Assembly: GCA_019120575.1 (NCBI GenBank)
Contig: DWUU01000015.1
Location: 1-64,000 of the forward strand
Length of the DNA: 64,000 nucleotides
Source: Candidatus Mediterraneibacter quadrami
Lineage (GTDB): Bacteria > Bacillota > Clostridia > Lachnospirales > Lachnospiraceae
Direction: 5' to 3'
In this document: piece after piece, positions 49,694 through 58,628 of the stretch
Layout of the letters: each line of letters starts with the position of its first letter
Position numbering within the stretch: position 1 is the stretch's first letter
Notes under the pieces: generated by a model
Databases searched by the model: none
Told to the model about the DNA's origin: nothing
Seen by the model: only the letters and a program-made list of their open reading frames with translations
Made by a program: the position numbers and the translations under genes

Positions 49694-50275
49694 TCAGTGA
49701 TTTACGATCACTTCATCGATCAGGCCGTAATCTTTCGCCTCCTGCGCGGACATAAAATTATCACGCTCTGTATCGGCCTTGATCGTCTCCAGATCCTGTC
49801 CGGTATTGGCTGCCAGGATCTCGTTTAATTTCTGCTTCGTGCGCAGGATGTGTTCCGCAGCGATCTGGATCTCCGTCGCCTGTCCCTGGGCGCCGCCTGA
49901 CGGCTGATGGATCATGATCTCCGCATTCGGAAGTGCAAAACGTTTGCCCTTTGCGCCGCCTGCAAGAAGAAATGCGCCCATGCTCGCAGCCATGCCGATG
50001 CACACGGTAGACACATCGCATTTGATATATTTCATGGTGTCGTAGATCGCCATTCCGGCTGTCACAGATCCGCCCGGGCTGTTGATATACAGCTGGATAT
50101 CTTTCTCCGGATCATCCGCTTCAAGGAAGAGAAGCTGCGCCACTACAATACTTGCGGACACATCATTTACTTCCTCACCGAGGAAAATGATCCTCTCCTT
50201 TAAAAGTCTTGAATAAATATCATAGGACCGCTCGCCGCGGCTTGTCTGTTCGATGACATAGGGTACTAAACTCAT
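49694..50275 (-). CDS. clpP: ATP-dependent Clp protease proteolytic subunit ClpP
   Basis: Serine peptidase of the Clp complex, 193 residues. The catalytic triad is visible: Ser in [11 protein letters not shown] (near 97), His in IMIHQPSGG (near 122) and Asp in [10 protein letters not shown] (near 171). ATG 50275 starts [11 protein letters not shown] and has GAAAGGAAGG upstream; longer in-frame codons overlap the hairpin after tig. Second gene of the tig-clpP-clpX-lon-engB string. No CtsR box was recognised upstream. Confidence 0.98.
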   Translation of the reverse strand: MSLVPYVIEQTSRGERSYDIYSRLLKERIIFLGEEVNDVSASIVVAQLLFLEADDPEKDIQLYINSPGGSVTAGMAIYDTMKYIKCDVSTVCIGMAASMGAFLLAGGAKGKRFALPNAEIMIHQPSGGAQGQATEIQIAAEHILRTKQKLNEILAANTGQDLETIKADTERDNFMSAQEAKDYGLIDEVIVNH

Positions 50276-50309
50276 ATATATGCCTTCCTTTCTCCGGTAT
50301 AATCTGATA

Positions 50310-50335
50310 AAAGGTGCGCCCTGCGGCACACCTTT
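50310..50335 (-). terminator. Terminator-like hairpin between tig and clpP
   Basis: Stem AAAGGTGCGCC (50310-50320) with GGCACACCTTT (50325-50335), one mismatch, 4-nt loop, followed on the minus strand by TTTTATC. It probably attenuates read-through from tig. Confidence 0.75.
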
Positions 50336-50347
50336 CTTATGTCCTGC

Positions 50348-51637
50348 TTAACCTTCTACTGCCGCATCGGCAATGAGTGTCACTGCCTCCTGAACTGCAA
50401 TATCTTCTTTCATCTGTTTTTTCTCGTTTTCGCCCATGAATTCTTTGAGCTTGTCAACTTCCATCTGGTAAGCATCAGCCATCTTCTGAAGTTCCTCGTC
50501 AAGACGCTCGTCGGAGATCTCGATATTCTCCGCTGCGACAACCGCCTCAAGCACCAGTCTCGTGCGGATGCGCTTCTCTGCCTGCGGCTTGAACTCTTCC
50601 ATCATCTTCTCCTCGTCAAGGCCTGTGAACTGGAAGTACTGCTCCATGCTCATACCCTGCTGCATGATGCGGCGTGCAAAATCATCCGCCATCTGTCTTG
50701 CCTGAAGATCGATCATCGGCTCCGGGATATCCATCTGTGCGTTGGCAACCGCCTGCTCTACAGACTGATCCTCTCTCTTCTGCTTTCCTTCGTTCTCCTT
50801 GCGCTCTTTGATCTTGGCCTTTACTTCAGCCTTGTACTCGTCAACCGTCTCGCTCTTGTCAGAAACGTCGGATACGAACTCATCGTCAAGCTCCGGAAGC
50901 TCTTTCGCCTTGATCTCATGCACCGTGCATTTGAACACAGCGTCTTTGCCTGCCAGGTTCTCCGCCTGATAATCCTCCGGGAATGTAACTTTTACTTCTA
51001 CTTCTTTGCCGATCTCAGCGCCGACAAGCTGATCCTCGAATCCCGGGATAAAGGAACCAGAACCGATCGTCAGCGGATACTTCTCGCCTTTGCCGCCTTC
51101 AAACGCCTCGCCGTCAACAAATCCTTCAAAATCGAGCGTAACCTGATCTTTATCCTGAACCGCCCTGTCTGTCACCTCAACGGTGCGGGCATTGCGCTCA
51201 CGCTCTTTCTCGATCTCCTCATCCACTTCTTTCTGTGTCACTCTCGTGGAGACCTTGTCTACCTTCAGTCCTTTATATTCGCCAAGAGTTACTTCCGGCT
51301 TCACTGCAACTTCCGCTGTGAAGATGAACGGTTTTCCCTTCTCCAGCTGAACAACCTCAACCTTCGGCTGTGAAACGATGTCCAGTTCGCACTCATCGTA
51401 AGCGTTGCCATAGGCCTCTGATATCATATGATTTGCAGCTTCATCATAGAACACTTCCGGGCCGTACATCTTCTCGATCATCTGGCGCGGCACCTTGCCT
51501 TTGCGGAATCCCGGAAGGCTGATCTTTGAACGTTCTTTCAGGTACGCCGCCTGAAGCGCCTTCTCCACTTCCTCAGCTGACACTTCGATGGTCAGCTTCG
51601 CCATATTATGTTCTAATTTTTCTACCTGTAAACTCAT
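50348..51637 (-). CDS. tig: Trigger factor (ribosome-associated chaperone/prolyl isomerase)
   Basis: Folding chaperone at the ribosome exit tunnel, 429 residues. The N-terminal ribosome-binding signature is present as LPGFRKGKVPRQMIEKMYG (near 40-58). The FKBP-type isomerase domain spans about 155-245 (DKVTLDFEGFVDG-like strand, GSGSFIPGFEDQL), and a helical C-terminal domain follows. AAGGAGG precedes the ATG. First gene of the protein quality-control string. Confidence 0.97.
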   Translation of the reverse strand: MSLQVEKLEHNMAKLTIEVSAEEVEKALQAAYLKERSKISLPGFRKGKVPRQMIEKMYGPEVFYDEAANHMISEAYGNAYDECELDIVSQPKVEVVQLEKGKPFIFTAEVAVKPEVTLGEYKGLKVDKVSTRVTQKEVDEEIEKERERNARTVEVTDRAVQDKDQVTLDFEGFVDGEAFEGGKGEKYPLTIGSGSFIPGFEDQLVGAEIGKEVEVKVTFPEDYQAENLAGKDAVFKCTVHEIKAKELPELDDEFVSDVSDKSETVDEYKAEVKAKIKERKENEGKQKREDQSVEQAVANAQMDIPEPMIDLQARQMADDFARRIMQQGMSMEQYFQFTGLDEEKMMEEFKPQAEKRIRTRLVLEAVVAAENIEISDERLDEELQKMADAYQMEVDKLKEFMGENEKKQMKEDIAVQEAVTLIADAAVEG

Positions 51638-51755
51638 TTTCTTCCTCCTTGAATGTACAAAGGCCGTAAATCTTGTCCGTCACTGGCCTGCACGAACATG
51701 CCTTTGCAGTCATTGAAACAGTATAGCACATAAATCCGCATATTTCCAGTGTTTT

Positions 51756-52307
51756 TTACACATTGTACACGATCGATGCACTGATCTCCTCTGCCTTCTC
51801 TTTTCCGCAGAGAATCTCCGTCAGACGGAGGGCAAACGGGATCGCGGCGCCCATTCCTCTGCCGGTCGTAATATGACCGTCCGTAACCACCGGAACCTTA
51901 AGCACTTCCGCACAGTCAAGGGTCTCTTCAAAGGACGGATATGCGCATGCCTTTCTTCCTTTCAGCATGCCCAGTTCACTCAGGACCGACGGAGCCGCGC
52001 AGATGGCAGCCAGATATTTCTTCTCCCTGTCAGCCTTCACGAGCAGTTCTCTAAGCCCCGCATGGGCTTTCAGATGCAGGGTTCCGGGCATGCCGCCGGG
52101 CAGGACCAGAAGATCCGCGTCGCTCAGATCCAGCTCCTCAAACACATTGTCCGCCCCTACCGGAATCCCGTGGGACCCGCTGATCTCTTTTCTACCCATT
52201 ACGGATACCGTAACCGTATCAACGCCCGCACGGCGCAGCACGTCCACAACGGTCAGTCCTTCGATCTCCTCAAATCCATCCGCAAGAAATACATATGCTT
52301 TGCTCAT
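51756..52307 (-). CDS. DJ-1/PfpI family protein (YajL-like)
   Basis: 183-residue Rossmann-like protein with the oxidisable Cys in AAICAAPSVLSELG (near 100-113) and the nucleophile-elbow partner Glu in DGFEEIEGL (near 10-18). Members include YajL, proposed chaperone/deglycase proteins protecting against oxidative or carbonyl stress; exact activity is debated. AGGAGG precedes the ATG. Monocistronic. Confidence 0.93.
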   Translation of the reverse strand: MSKAYVFLADGFEEIEGLTVVDVLRRAGVDTVTVSVMGRKEISGSHGIPVGADNVFEELDLSDADLLVLPGGMPGTLHLKAHAGLRELLVKADREKKYLAAICAAPSVLSELGMLKGRKACAYPSFEETLDCAEVLKVPVVTDGHITTGRGMGAAIPFALRLTEILCGKEKAEEISASIVYNV

Positions 52308-52426
52308 AGTCAGTCCTCCTGTACTTATCTTTCAGTTGATTATACCATTTTCCACTGGATTCGTGCACGCTTTTTTCTTATAATGAAAAACAGAATGGAA
52401 AAGAAAAACAAAGAGAGGATTCTATA

Positions 52427-52891
52427 ATGGAAATCGAACGCAAATTTCTTCCTGATCTGACCGGCCTGCCTTTTGATCCGGCGGATTACCCGGTCCGGGA
52501 GATCGAACAGGGATATCTCTGCACCGAACCGGTCGTACGGGTGCGGAAGGACAACGACAGTTATATCCTCACCTACAAATCAAAAGGACTCATGGTCCGC
52601 GAGGAATACAACCTCCCGCTCACGGAAGAAGGATACCGGCATCTCATCGCCAAGGCCGACGGGCGTGTGATCCGGAAAAAAAGATATGTGATCCCGCTTG
52701 AGGACCACCTGACTCTGGAACTTGATATTTTTGAAGGGGATCTGAAACCGCTTGTGATCGCCGAGATCGAATTTCCGGACGAAGACACGGCGGTTAATTA
52801 TGAGCCTCCGGCCTGGCTGGGTGAAGACGTCACCTGCTCTCCGCTGTATCATAACAGCGTGCTCAGCCGCATGGAACCGGCTGACAAATAA
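52427..52891 (+). CDS. CYTH domain-containing protein
   Basis: 154-residue beta-barrel tunnel protein of the CYTH superfamily, with the start MEIERKFLP containing the ExExK signature (2-6). It also has alternating Arg/Lys/Glu strands (VRVRKDNDSYILTYKSK near 36-52) that bind polyphosphate groups. Relatives include inorganic tripolyphosphatases and adenylate cyclase-like enzymes, so a tripolyphosphatase is the best guess. A polyphosphate kinase gene lies 1.4 kb further on. GAGAGGATT precedes the ATG. Confidence 0.88.
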   Translation: MEIERKFLPDLTGLPFDPADYPVREIEQGYLCTEPVVRVRKDNDSYILTYKSKGLMVREEYNLPLTEEGYRHLIAKADGRVIRKKRYVIPLEDHLTLELDIFEGDLKPLVIAEIEFPDEDTAVNYEPPAWLGEDVTCSPLYHNSVLSRMEPADK

Positions 52892-52906
52892 GAATCTTTC
52901 ATATGT

Positions 52907-52984
52907 GCAACAGTTTGTTGCTTTCTTGTTTATATTCTCTATTCTGTTGCGCAACACTTTCTTTACGGGAAAACTTGATATAAT
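52907..52984 (+). promoter_or_regulatory. XRE regulator promoter with two GCAAC/GTTGC palindromes
   Basis: An extended -10, TG-A-TATAAT (TATAAT at 52979-52984), has no good -35. Upstream are GCAAC-AGTTT-GTTGC (52907-52921) and GTTGCGCAAC (52946-52955), two inverted repeats with the same half-site, candidate autoregulatory operators. Confidence 0.55.
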
Positions 52985-53025
52985 GATCTAAATTTTTAAT
53001 TTCCCTGTAAATGGAGGTGTTTCCG

Positions 53026-53400
53026 GTGTCAAATATCCAGCTGGCGATCAATCTGCGAAGACTGCGGCTTGACCACAATTACACGCAGCAGCAGCTCGGT
53101 AAAATGCTTAATCTGTCCCGCCAGGCCTACTCGAATTACGAGACCGGCAAACGGATCCCCGATATCGACCTTCTGATCCGCATCGCAGACATTTACGGCG
53201 TGAAGCTGGAACAGCTCATCACACAGACCTGTACCGGGAACGGTGTGGTCAATGAAACCGCAGGGCCCTATCTCACCGGAAAACTGCAGGACGGGAACGA
53301 CAGCATCTATCTCACCGCGGAGGAAGTGATGCTGCTCACAAAATACCGGAACGCCGGTGAAAACGAGCGCCTGGTCATCCGGAAGGTTCTGGATCTATAA
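53026..53400 (+). CDS. XRE-family helix-turn-helix transcriptional regulator
   Basis: 124-residue regulator with an N-terminal HTH_3 domain (about 5-60): LRRLRLDHNYTQQQLGKMLN then LSRQAYSNYETGKRIPDIDL. A short C-terminal region of unknown role follows. I chose the GTG at 53026, with GGAGGTG 6 nt upstream; the ATG at 53011 lies inside that ribosome binding site. Its stop overlaps the stop of the convergent corA gene by 6 bp. Confidence 0.9.
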   Translation: MSNIQLAINLRRLRLDHNYTQQQLGKMLNLSRQAYSNYETGKRIPDIDLLIRIADIYGVKLEQLITQTCTGNGVVNETAGPYLTGKLQDGNDSIYLTAEEVMLLTKYRNAGENERLVIRKVLDL

Positions 53401-54306
53401 AATGTGTTTCTTTTTAAATATAATGATACAGCCGACAATCACAATGACGCTCAGGATCACCACAAACGGGTACCCGTCCTCCAGTCCCGGCATATCACGG
53501 AAATTCATCCCATACCATCCCGTGATCAGGGTCAGTGGGAAGAAGATCGTGGATATCACCGTCAGAAACTGCATATTGCTGTTCTGCCGCGCATCGATCT
53601 GCGCCTGATACGCTTCTTTTACCTGCTGCGCATATTCCAGCAGATGGCTGGTCCGGCTCATCAGACGGTCCGCGCGGTCTGTCAGCGTCCCGAAATATTT
53701 CAAATGCTTTTTCAGGAAAAATCCGTTTTCATTCTCTTCCAGTTCTTTCGTCAGATCCATGATCTCATCATAGTAACTCCGGAGATTCAGAAGTTCCCTG
53801 CGGATGGGCATCAGCTTCGCCTGGAATCCGCTGATATGCTCCTGGCTCACATCCTCTTCCATTCTCAAGAGCCGGCGTTCATACGCCACAAGCATCTCCA
53901 GATCCCGGCTGATAAACTCCGAAATATAATTATAGATAAAGCGTTCTTTATTCTCACCCTGACGGGTTTTCTTCTGCTGGATCCGCCGGATCAGCCGTTC
54001 AGAAAAATCCTCGTCATCTATGATCACAACATTGCTCCGGTTGACAAAGAAATACATCCGGTATCTGCTGCCGAGCACATCCAGAAGCTTCGGGATGCAC
54101 AGCGTACCCACGATGCAGTCCTGCTGGTTTTCCAGCCTGCAGAACCCGATCTTCGACACGTGGATCTCATTCTCATAGATGATCCCCGCTTTCGCGAGGA
54201 TCTTATCTGCATGTCTGGAATCCGTAACAAATACGGCCGGAGACCGGTCTGCTTCCCACTCTTCAATTGTAACCGGGACGAGCCGGTCCCCGAATCTGTA
54301 AATCAT
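53395..54306 (-). CDS. corA: CorA-family magnesium/divalent cation transporter
   Basis: Predicted pentameric Mg2+ (or related ion) channel of 303 residues. It has a large cytoplasmic N-terminal domain, a long helix near 160-235, and two C-terminal membrane segments. The signature YGMNFRDMPG (near 265-274) contains the GMN filter motif. GAGGTGAGC precedes the ATG. Last gene of phoH-HD-ppk-corA, 4 bp after ppk. Confidence 0.94.
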   Translation of the reverse strand: MIYRFGDRLVPVTIEEWEADRSPAVFVTDSRHADKILAKAGIIYENEIHVSKIGFCRLENQQDCIVGTLCIPKLLDVLGSRYRMYFFVNRSNVVIIDDEDFSERLIRRIQQKKTRQGENKERFIYNYISEFISRDLEMLVAYERRLLRMEEDVSQEHISGFQAKLMPIRRELLNLRSYYDEIMDLTKELEENENGFFLKKHLKYFGTLTDRADRLMSRTSHLLEYAQQVKEAYQAQIDARQNSNMQFLTVISTIFFPLTLITGWYGMNFRDMPGLEDGYPFVVILSVIVIVGCIIIFKKKHIL

Positions 54307-54310
54307 ATGC

Positions 54311-56359
54311 TCACCTCAAAGCCGCCCTGTCATAGGCTTCCTGATAAAGGATCTCCTGTGAATTGACCGGTTCTCCCTCATGCGGAACAAGCGCATAGAC
54401 ACCTTCCGCACTCTCATCTCTTGCTTTCTGATTGTCACTGAGCATCAGGTCGAAAATGCCCTGAATCCGGGCTTTGATCGCCGGATCATAGACAGGCGCC
54501 GCTACTTCCACACGCTTCACGGTATTTCTTGTCATAAAGTCCGCTGAGGAGATGTAATATTTGCTCCGCTCTCCGCAGCCGAAGATATAGATCCTGGAGT
54601 GTTCGAGGAACCGTCCGACAATGCTGATGATGCGGATATTCTCCGTCTTTCCCTCCACGCCCGGGATCAGGCAGCTGATGCCGCGGATGATCATGTCGAT
54701 GTGCACGCCCGCGCAGGACGCTTCAACCAGCTTATCCATGATCTTCTTATCCGTCAGCGAGTTGAGCTTCAGGCCGATGTAAGCCTCCTCCCCGTTCTTC
54801 TTGTGGTCGATCTCCGCCTGGATCATGTCAAGGATGCGGTTCTGCAGGCACTTCGGAGCCACCAGCAGATGACCGGACTCTTCAACGGTCTCGCCCTTGG
54901 TCAGCGCCTGGAATACAGCGGCCGCGTCCAGGCCGATCTCCACATTCGCCGTCATCAGGGACAGGTCCGTATAAAGCCGCGCCGTCTTCTCGTTATAGTT
55001 TCCGGTGCCGATCTGGGTAATGTATTCGACCCCGTCCCTGCCTTTCTTCGTGATCAGGCACAATTTGGAATGAACCTTAAACCCTTCCAGGCCGTAGATG
55101 ATCTGGCAGCCCGCCTTCTCAAGCATCCGGGACCAGCGGATGTTATTCTCCTCGTCAAACCGCGCCCGCAGCTCCACAAGGACAACGACTTCCTTGCCGT
55201 TCTCAGCCGCCTCGCACAGTGCCTCCACGATCTTGCTCTGCTTCGCCAGCCGGTAAAGGGTCATTTTGATGGACAGGACATTCTCATCCTCCGCCGCCTC
55301 ATAGAGCATATTGAGGAACGGGCGGATCGACTCATAGGGGTAGGACAGAAGCTTGTCCCCCTCCTCGATCTGACGGATGATGCTCTCACCGTCGCGGAAT
55401 GACGCCGATTTCTGCGGCACCCGCTTCCCATAGAAAAGTTCCGGATGCATGCGCAGAAGATCCTGCAGCTTATAGATAAACGAAAGGTCCAGCGGCGCAT
55501 CCGAGCGGAACACCCGCTCCGGCTCCACCTTCAGATATCTGCACAGGGATTCAACCACCGACACATCGATCTCTCTGGACATATCCAGACGGACCGGCGT
55601 AAGCTTCTTCCTCTGTTTCATCAGATCCGCCATGAACTCACGGTAGTCAAGATCCTCATCATACAGGGCGTCCGCATCGATGTCCGCATTTCTCACCACA
55701 CGGATCAGCGATTTGCCAATGACCTTATACCCCTTAAATACTTTGCCGATATAATGGAGCACGATATTCTCGGACAGGATATACCTTCCCTCTCCGCCCG
55801 GGATCTCGACCAGGCGCTCCACCATATTATTGGTGCATGGAATAATACCGATCCTTTCCTTGCCGCTCCTCGTCTCCAGGACAACTACCGCGTAGATCTC
55901 CTGATTGCGCAGGAACGGGAAGGGCTGCCGCTTGCCCACGATGGTCGGGGAACTGAGCGGCACGATCTCATGGTTGAAATACTGCTCCAGGAATTTCTTC
56001 TCCTCCGGCTTCGCCGTCTTAAAATCAACCAGCGTGATGCCGTACTCTGCGACCTTCTTCATCAGATCCGCATAGGCCGCGTCCTTTCTCTTATTCAGAC
56101 GCTTCACTTCTTTCATGATCGCTTTGATCTGCTCCTCTGAAGTCATATTCGTCTTATTGTCCCGGATCTTTTTATTGACCAGCATCTGGTCCTGAAGGGA
56201 ACCGACTCTCACCCGGAAGAACTCATCCAGATTGCTCTGATAGATCGACACGAAATTCATGCGCTCACAGAGCGGCACTTTATTGTTTTCCGCTTCCTCG
56301 AGCACACGCTCATTGAATTTCAGCCAGGACAGTTCCCTGTTCATATAAATGTTATCCAT
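54311..56359 (-). CDS. ppk1: Polyphosphate kinase 1
   Basis: Reversibly builds polyphosphate from ATP. The 682 residues begin with the PPK N-domain (MNRELSWLKFNERVLEEA, 6-23). The catalytic domains contain the autophosphorylated His region VHSKLCLITKK (near 424-434) and the second conserved His region LEHSRIYIFGCG (near 580-591). ATG 56359 has GGAGAAG upstream; a longer frame from 56383 overlaps the HD gene stop. Polyphosphate links to stress and phosphate storage. Confidence 0.97.
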   Translation of the reverse strand: MDNIYMNRELSWLKFNERVLEEAENNKVPLCERMNFVSIYQSNLDEFFRVRVGSLQDQMLVNKKIRDNKTNMTSEEQIKAIMKEVKRLNKRKDAAYADLMKKVAEYGITLVDFKTAKPEEKKFLEQYFNHEIVPLSSPTIVGKRQPFPFLRNQEIYAVVVLETRSGKERIGIIPCTNNMVERLVEIPGGEGRYILSENIVLHYIGKVFKGYKVIGKSLIRVVRNADIDADALYDEDLDYREFMADLMKQRKKLTPVRLDMSREIDVSVVESLCRYLKVEPERVFRSDAPLDLSFIYKLQDLLRMHPELFYGKRVPQKSASFRDGESIIRQIEEGDKLLSYPYESIRPFLNMLYEAAEDENVLSIKMTLYRLAKQSKIVEALCEAAENGKEVVVLVELRARFDEENNIRWSRMLEKAGCQIIYGLEGFKVHSKLCLITKKGRDGVEYITQIGTGNYNEKTARLYTDLSLMTANVEIGLDAAAVFQALTKGETVEESGHLLVAPKCLQNRILDMIQAEIDHKKNGEEAYIGLKLNSLTDKKIMDKLVEASCAGVHIDMIIRGISCLIPGVEGKTENIRIISIVGRFLEHSRIYIFGCGERSKYYISSADFMTRNTVKRVEVAAPVYDPAIKARIQGIFDLMLSDNQKARDESAEGVYALVPHEGEPVNSQEILYQEAYDRAALR

Positions 56360-56376
56360 ACTCTTCTCCTTTGCAG

Positions 56377-57039
56377 TCAGCATAGTTTATTTCCGTTTGC
56401 AACAAGCTTGAATTTGCAGTTCAGGCGTTCTGCAGCTCTCCTGCACATAAGCATGCGCTTCAGGAATATCTCAAAATAATCCATCACCGTGCAGATGGAA
56501 TCATCCAGTTCAAGTTCCATCTGTATCATACGCTTTTCTTTGTCGATAATCAACCTGGACGATAATGCCGCATAATTCACCCGGTCGTGGATATCGAAAG
56601 TCGCCTTGTTCCGGTTCTGCACACGGTTGCGCCGCACATCCGTCTTGTCTGCCAGGATCAGGGCGGCGGACACTCCGTCCACAGCCGTCCCGGTAGCTTC
56701 ATCATGATGACCGACAGCCGTCGTGATCACCAGGATATCCTTCAGTGGAAGATCCGTATCTTTCAGGATCTGGTAGGCCAGGATCGCCCCACTGTGCGCA
56801 TGGTCGTGCCGGTTAATGCTGTTACCTATATCATGCATGTATCCGGCAATCTTTGCAAGTTCTATTTTATGTTTTCCGTAACCCAGTTCTTTTAGGATCC
56901 GCCCCGCCGTCTCTGCTGTCTTTGCAGCATGCTTTTTCGAATGTTCAGTGTAGCCCAGTTCATTGAGCGTCGCATTGCCTTTCTCAATCAGCAGATTAAT
57001 CTCTTCGTTTGTGCGTATCTGTTTGTAATCCGTTTTCAT
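56377..57039 (-). CDS. HD-domain phosphohydrolase
   Basis: Predicted metal-dependent phosphohydrolase of 220 residues. The HD signature is HSKKHAAKTAETAGRIL (near 33-49) followed by GYMHDIGNSINRHDHAHSGA (near 62-81) and the last Asp in LILADKTDV. The substrate (nucleotide, ppGpp or cyclic nucleotide) cannot be told. Its ATG at 57039 shares one base with the phoH stop (TGATG), so it is translationally coupled; ppk1 starts 17 bp after its stop. Confidence 0.88.
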   Translation of the reverse strand: MKTDYKQIRTNEEINLLIEKGNATLNELGYTEHSKKHAAKTAETAGRILKELGYGKHKIELAKIAGYMHDIGNSINRHDHAHSGAILAYQILKDTDLPLKDILVITTAVGHHDEATGTAVDGVSAALILADKTDVRRNRVQNRNKATFDIHDRVNYAALSSRLIIDKEKRMIQMELELDDSICTVMDYFEIFLKRMLMCRRAAERLNCKFKLVANGNKLC

Positions 57040-58412
57040 CAGAGCCTCTTCACCGCCTCCATTGCCAGCGCAGACCGCTCGCACTCGCCGGCCGTCATCG
57101 TGATCTGCCAGCACAGAGGACTTCCTTTCATATGTTCAGATGCATAGCTCAGACCGTTGGTCCGCTCATCGAGGAACGGACGGTCGATCTGGTTCGGGTC
57201 GCCCAGCAGCACGATCTTCGTATCTTTCCCCGCTCTGGTGATAATGCCTTTAATCTGATCCGGCGTGGTATTCTGCGCCTCGTCGATGATCAGGTAGGTC
57301 TTGACGATGGAACGGCCCCTTATATAATTAAGCGCTTCCGTCTGGATGATCCCCCGCGCAAATATCTCTTCGATCTTTCCATTCAGTTCTTCCTCATCCT
57401 GATAGCGTTCCTCCTCACTGGAATCGATAAGCTGCTCCAGATTATCGATAACAGGGCGCATAAGCGGCGAAATTTTTTCCTGTTCATCGCCGGGCAGAAA
57501 CCCGATATCATCGTCGAACTGGGCATTGGGACGACATATAAGTATCCTCCGGTATTCTCCGGTGGGATGATTCAGGAGTTTTTCCAGGCCCACGGCCAGA
57601 GAATAGAACGTCTTGCTCGTGCCTGCCATCCCCTTGACGATGACCAGCGGCGCCTTGTCCGCCGGCTGCATCAGTGCTTCCTGCAGAAAATACTGGCCTG
57701 CATTTCTCGGCGTAATGCCATACGGCGCGCTCTTCCTGTACTCCAGTTTACGGATCATACCGCCGGTCACCCGCCCGAGCTGCGTCTTTTTCTCAGACTG
57801 ATCCGCCTTCAGCACCACAAACTGGTTTTCCTCCAGTTCCGGCACATAGCTTCGTCCGTCCGCATCCGTCGTATATGCCTGATCGGCAGGCACCCCTTTC
57901 TTCTTAAAATCTTTAAAAAGTTCTTCCGGCACATACAGTTCACATCTGCCGCTGTACTGATTCTCACGCTCCAGCACCTGATCCGTGGTAAAATCCTGTG
58001 CACAGATGCCGAGGATCTGTGCCTTGATCCGCAGCAGCAGATCCTTGGTCACCAGAACGACCTGTTCCCCGTGTGCTTTATCCAGCCCCAGACAGACACG
58101 AAGGATCCGGTTATCCGCCGATACATCCGACAGGTCTTCCGGAAGGGTGACATTAACATAATTCTTCTCTACACGGACAGTGCCGCCGTTTTCAAGCGGC
58201 ACTCCGCGGATCAGGTCCCCGCGGAGCCGCAGCTGCTCAAGACAGCGTATCACCCGGCGGGCATTGGCGCCGATCTCCCCCTCCGCTTTTTTAAACTGAT
58301 CCAGTTCTTCCAGAACGATCATCGGAAGCACAACCTGATTGTCCTCAAAGCTCTCCAGTGCGTAAGGCGCCTGGAGAAGGACATTCGTATCAACTACATA
58401 AATCTTTACCAT
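57039..58412 (-). CDS. PIN-PhoH family protein (YlaK/PhoH2 type)
   Basis: Predicted RNA-processing ATPase/nuclease of 457 residues. An N-terminal PIN domain (about 1-135) starts VKIYVVDTNVLLQAP with the first acidic residue. The C-terminal PhoH NTPase (about 240-457) has Walker A KGMAGTSKTFYSLAVG (near 260-275) and Walker B LIIDEAQNTTPDQIKG (near 367-382). PIN-PhoH proteins have been reported as RNA helicase/RNases. I chose ATG 58412 (MVKIYVV), with AAAGGAAAC upstream; an upstream in-frame codon lacks a site. First gene of a tight four-gene operon. Confidence 0.94.
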   Translation of the reverse strand: MVKIYVVDTNVLLQAPYALESFEDNQVVLPMIVLEELDQFKKAEGEIGANARRVIRCLEQLRLRGDLIRGVPLENGGTVRVEKNYVNVTLPEDLSDVSADNRILRVCLGLDKAHGEQVVLVTKDLLLRIKAQILGICAQDFTTDQVLERENQYSGRCELYVPEELFKDFKKKGVPADQAYTTDADGRSYVPELEENQFVVLKADQSEKKTQLGRVTGGMIRKLEYRKSAPYGITPRNAGQYFLQEALMQPADKAPLVIVKGMAGTSKTFYSLAVGLEKLLNHPTGEYRRILICRPNAQFDDDIGFLPGDEQEKISPLMRPVIDNLEQLIDSSEEERYQDEEELNGKIEEIFARGIIQTEALNYIRGRSIVKTYLIIDEAQNTTPDQIKGIITRAGKDTKIVLLGDPNQIDRPFLDERTNGLSYASEHMKGSPLCWQITMTAGECERSALAMEAVKRL

Positions 58413-58628
58413 ACAGTTTCCTTTCGCTGTGCCGGGATATCTCCCGGATATTACGCTGTCTATTGTATAACATGGAACCGCCAGATAGGATGTTAAAAAT
58501 GTTAAATGTACGTAAAACTCCTTCTGTCTTCTTCTTTCCCCCATGTTGCCATGCCGGGCTCCCTGTGATACTATGTTTTTACATTTTTCAGAAAATATAC
58601 TGTTGCAGGAGGCTTACACAAGATAACT

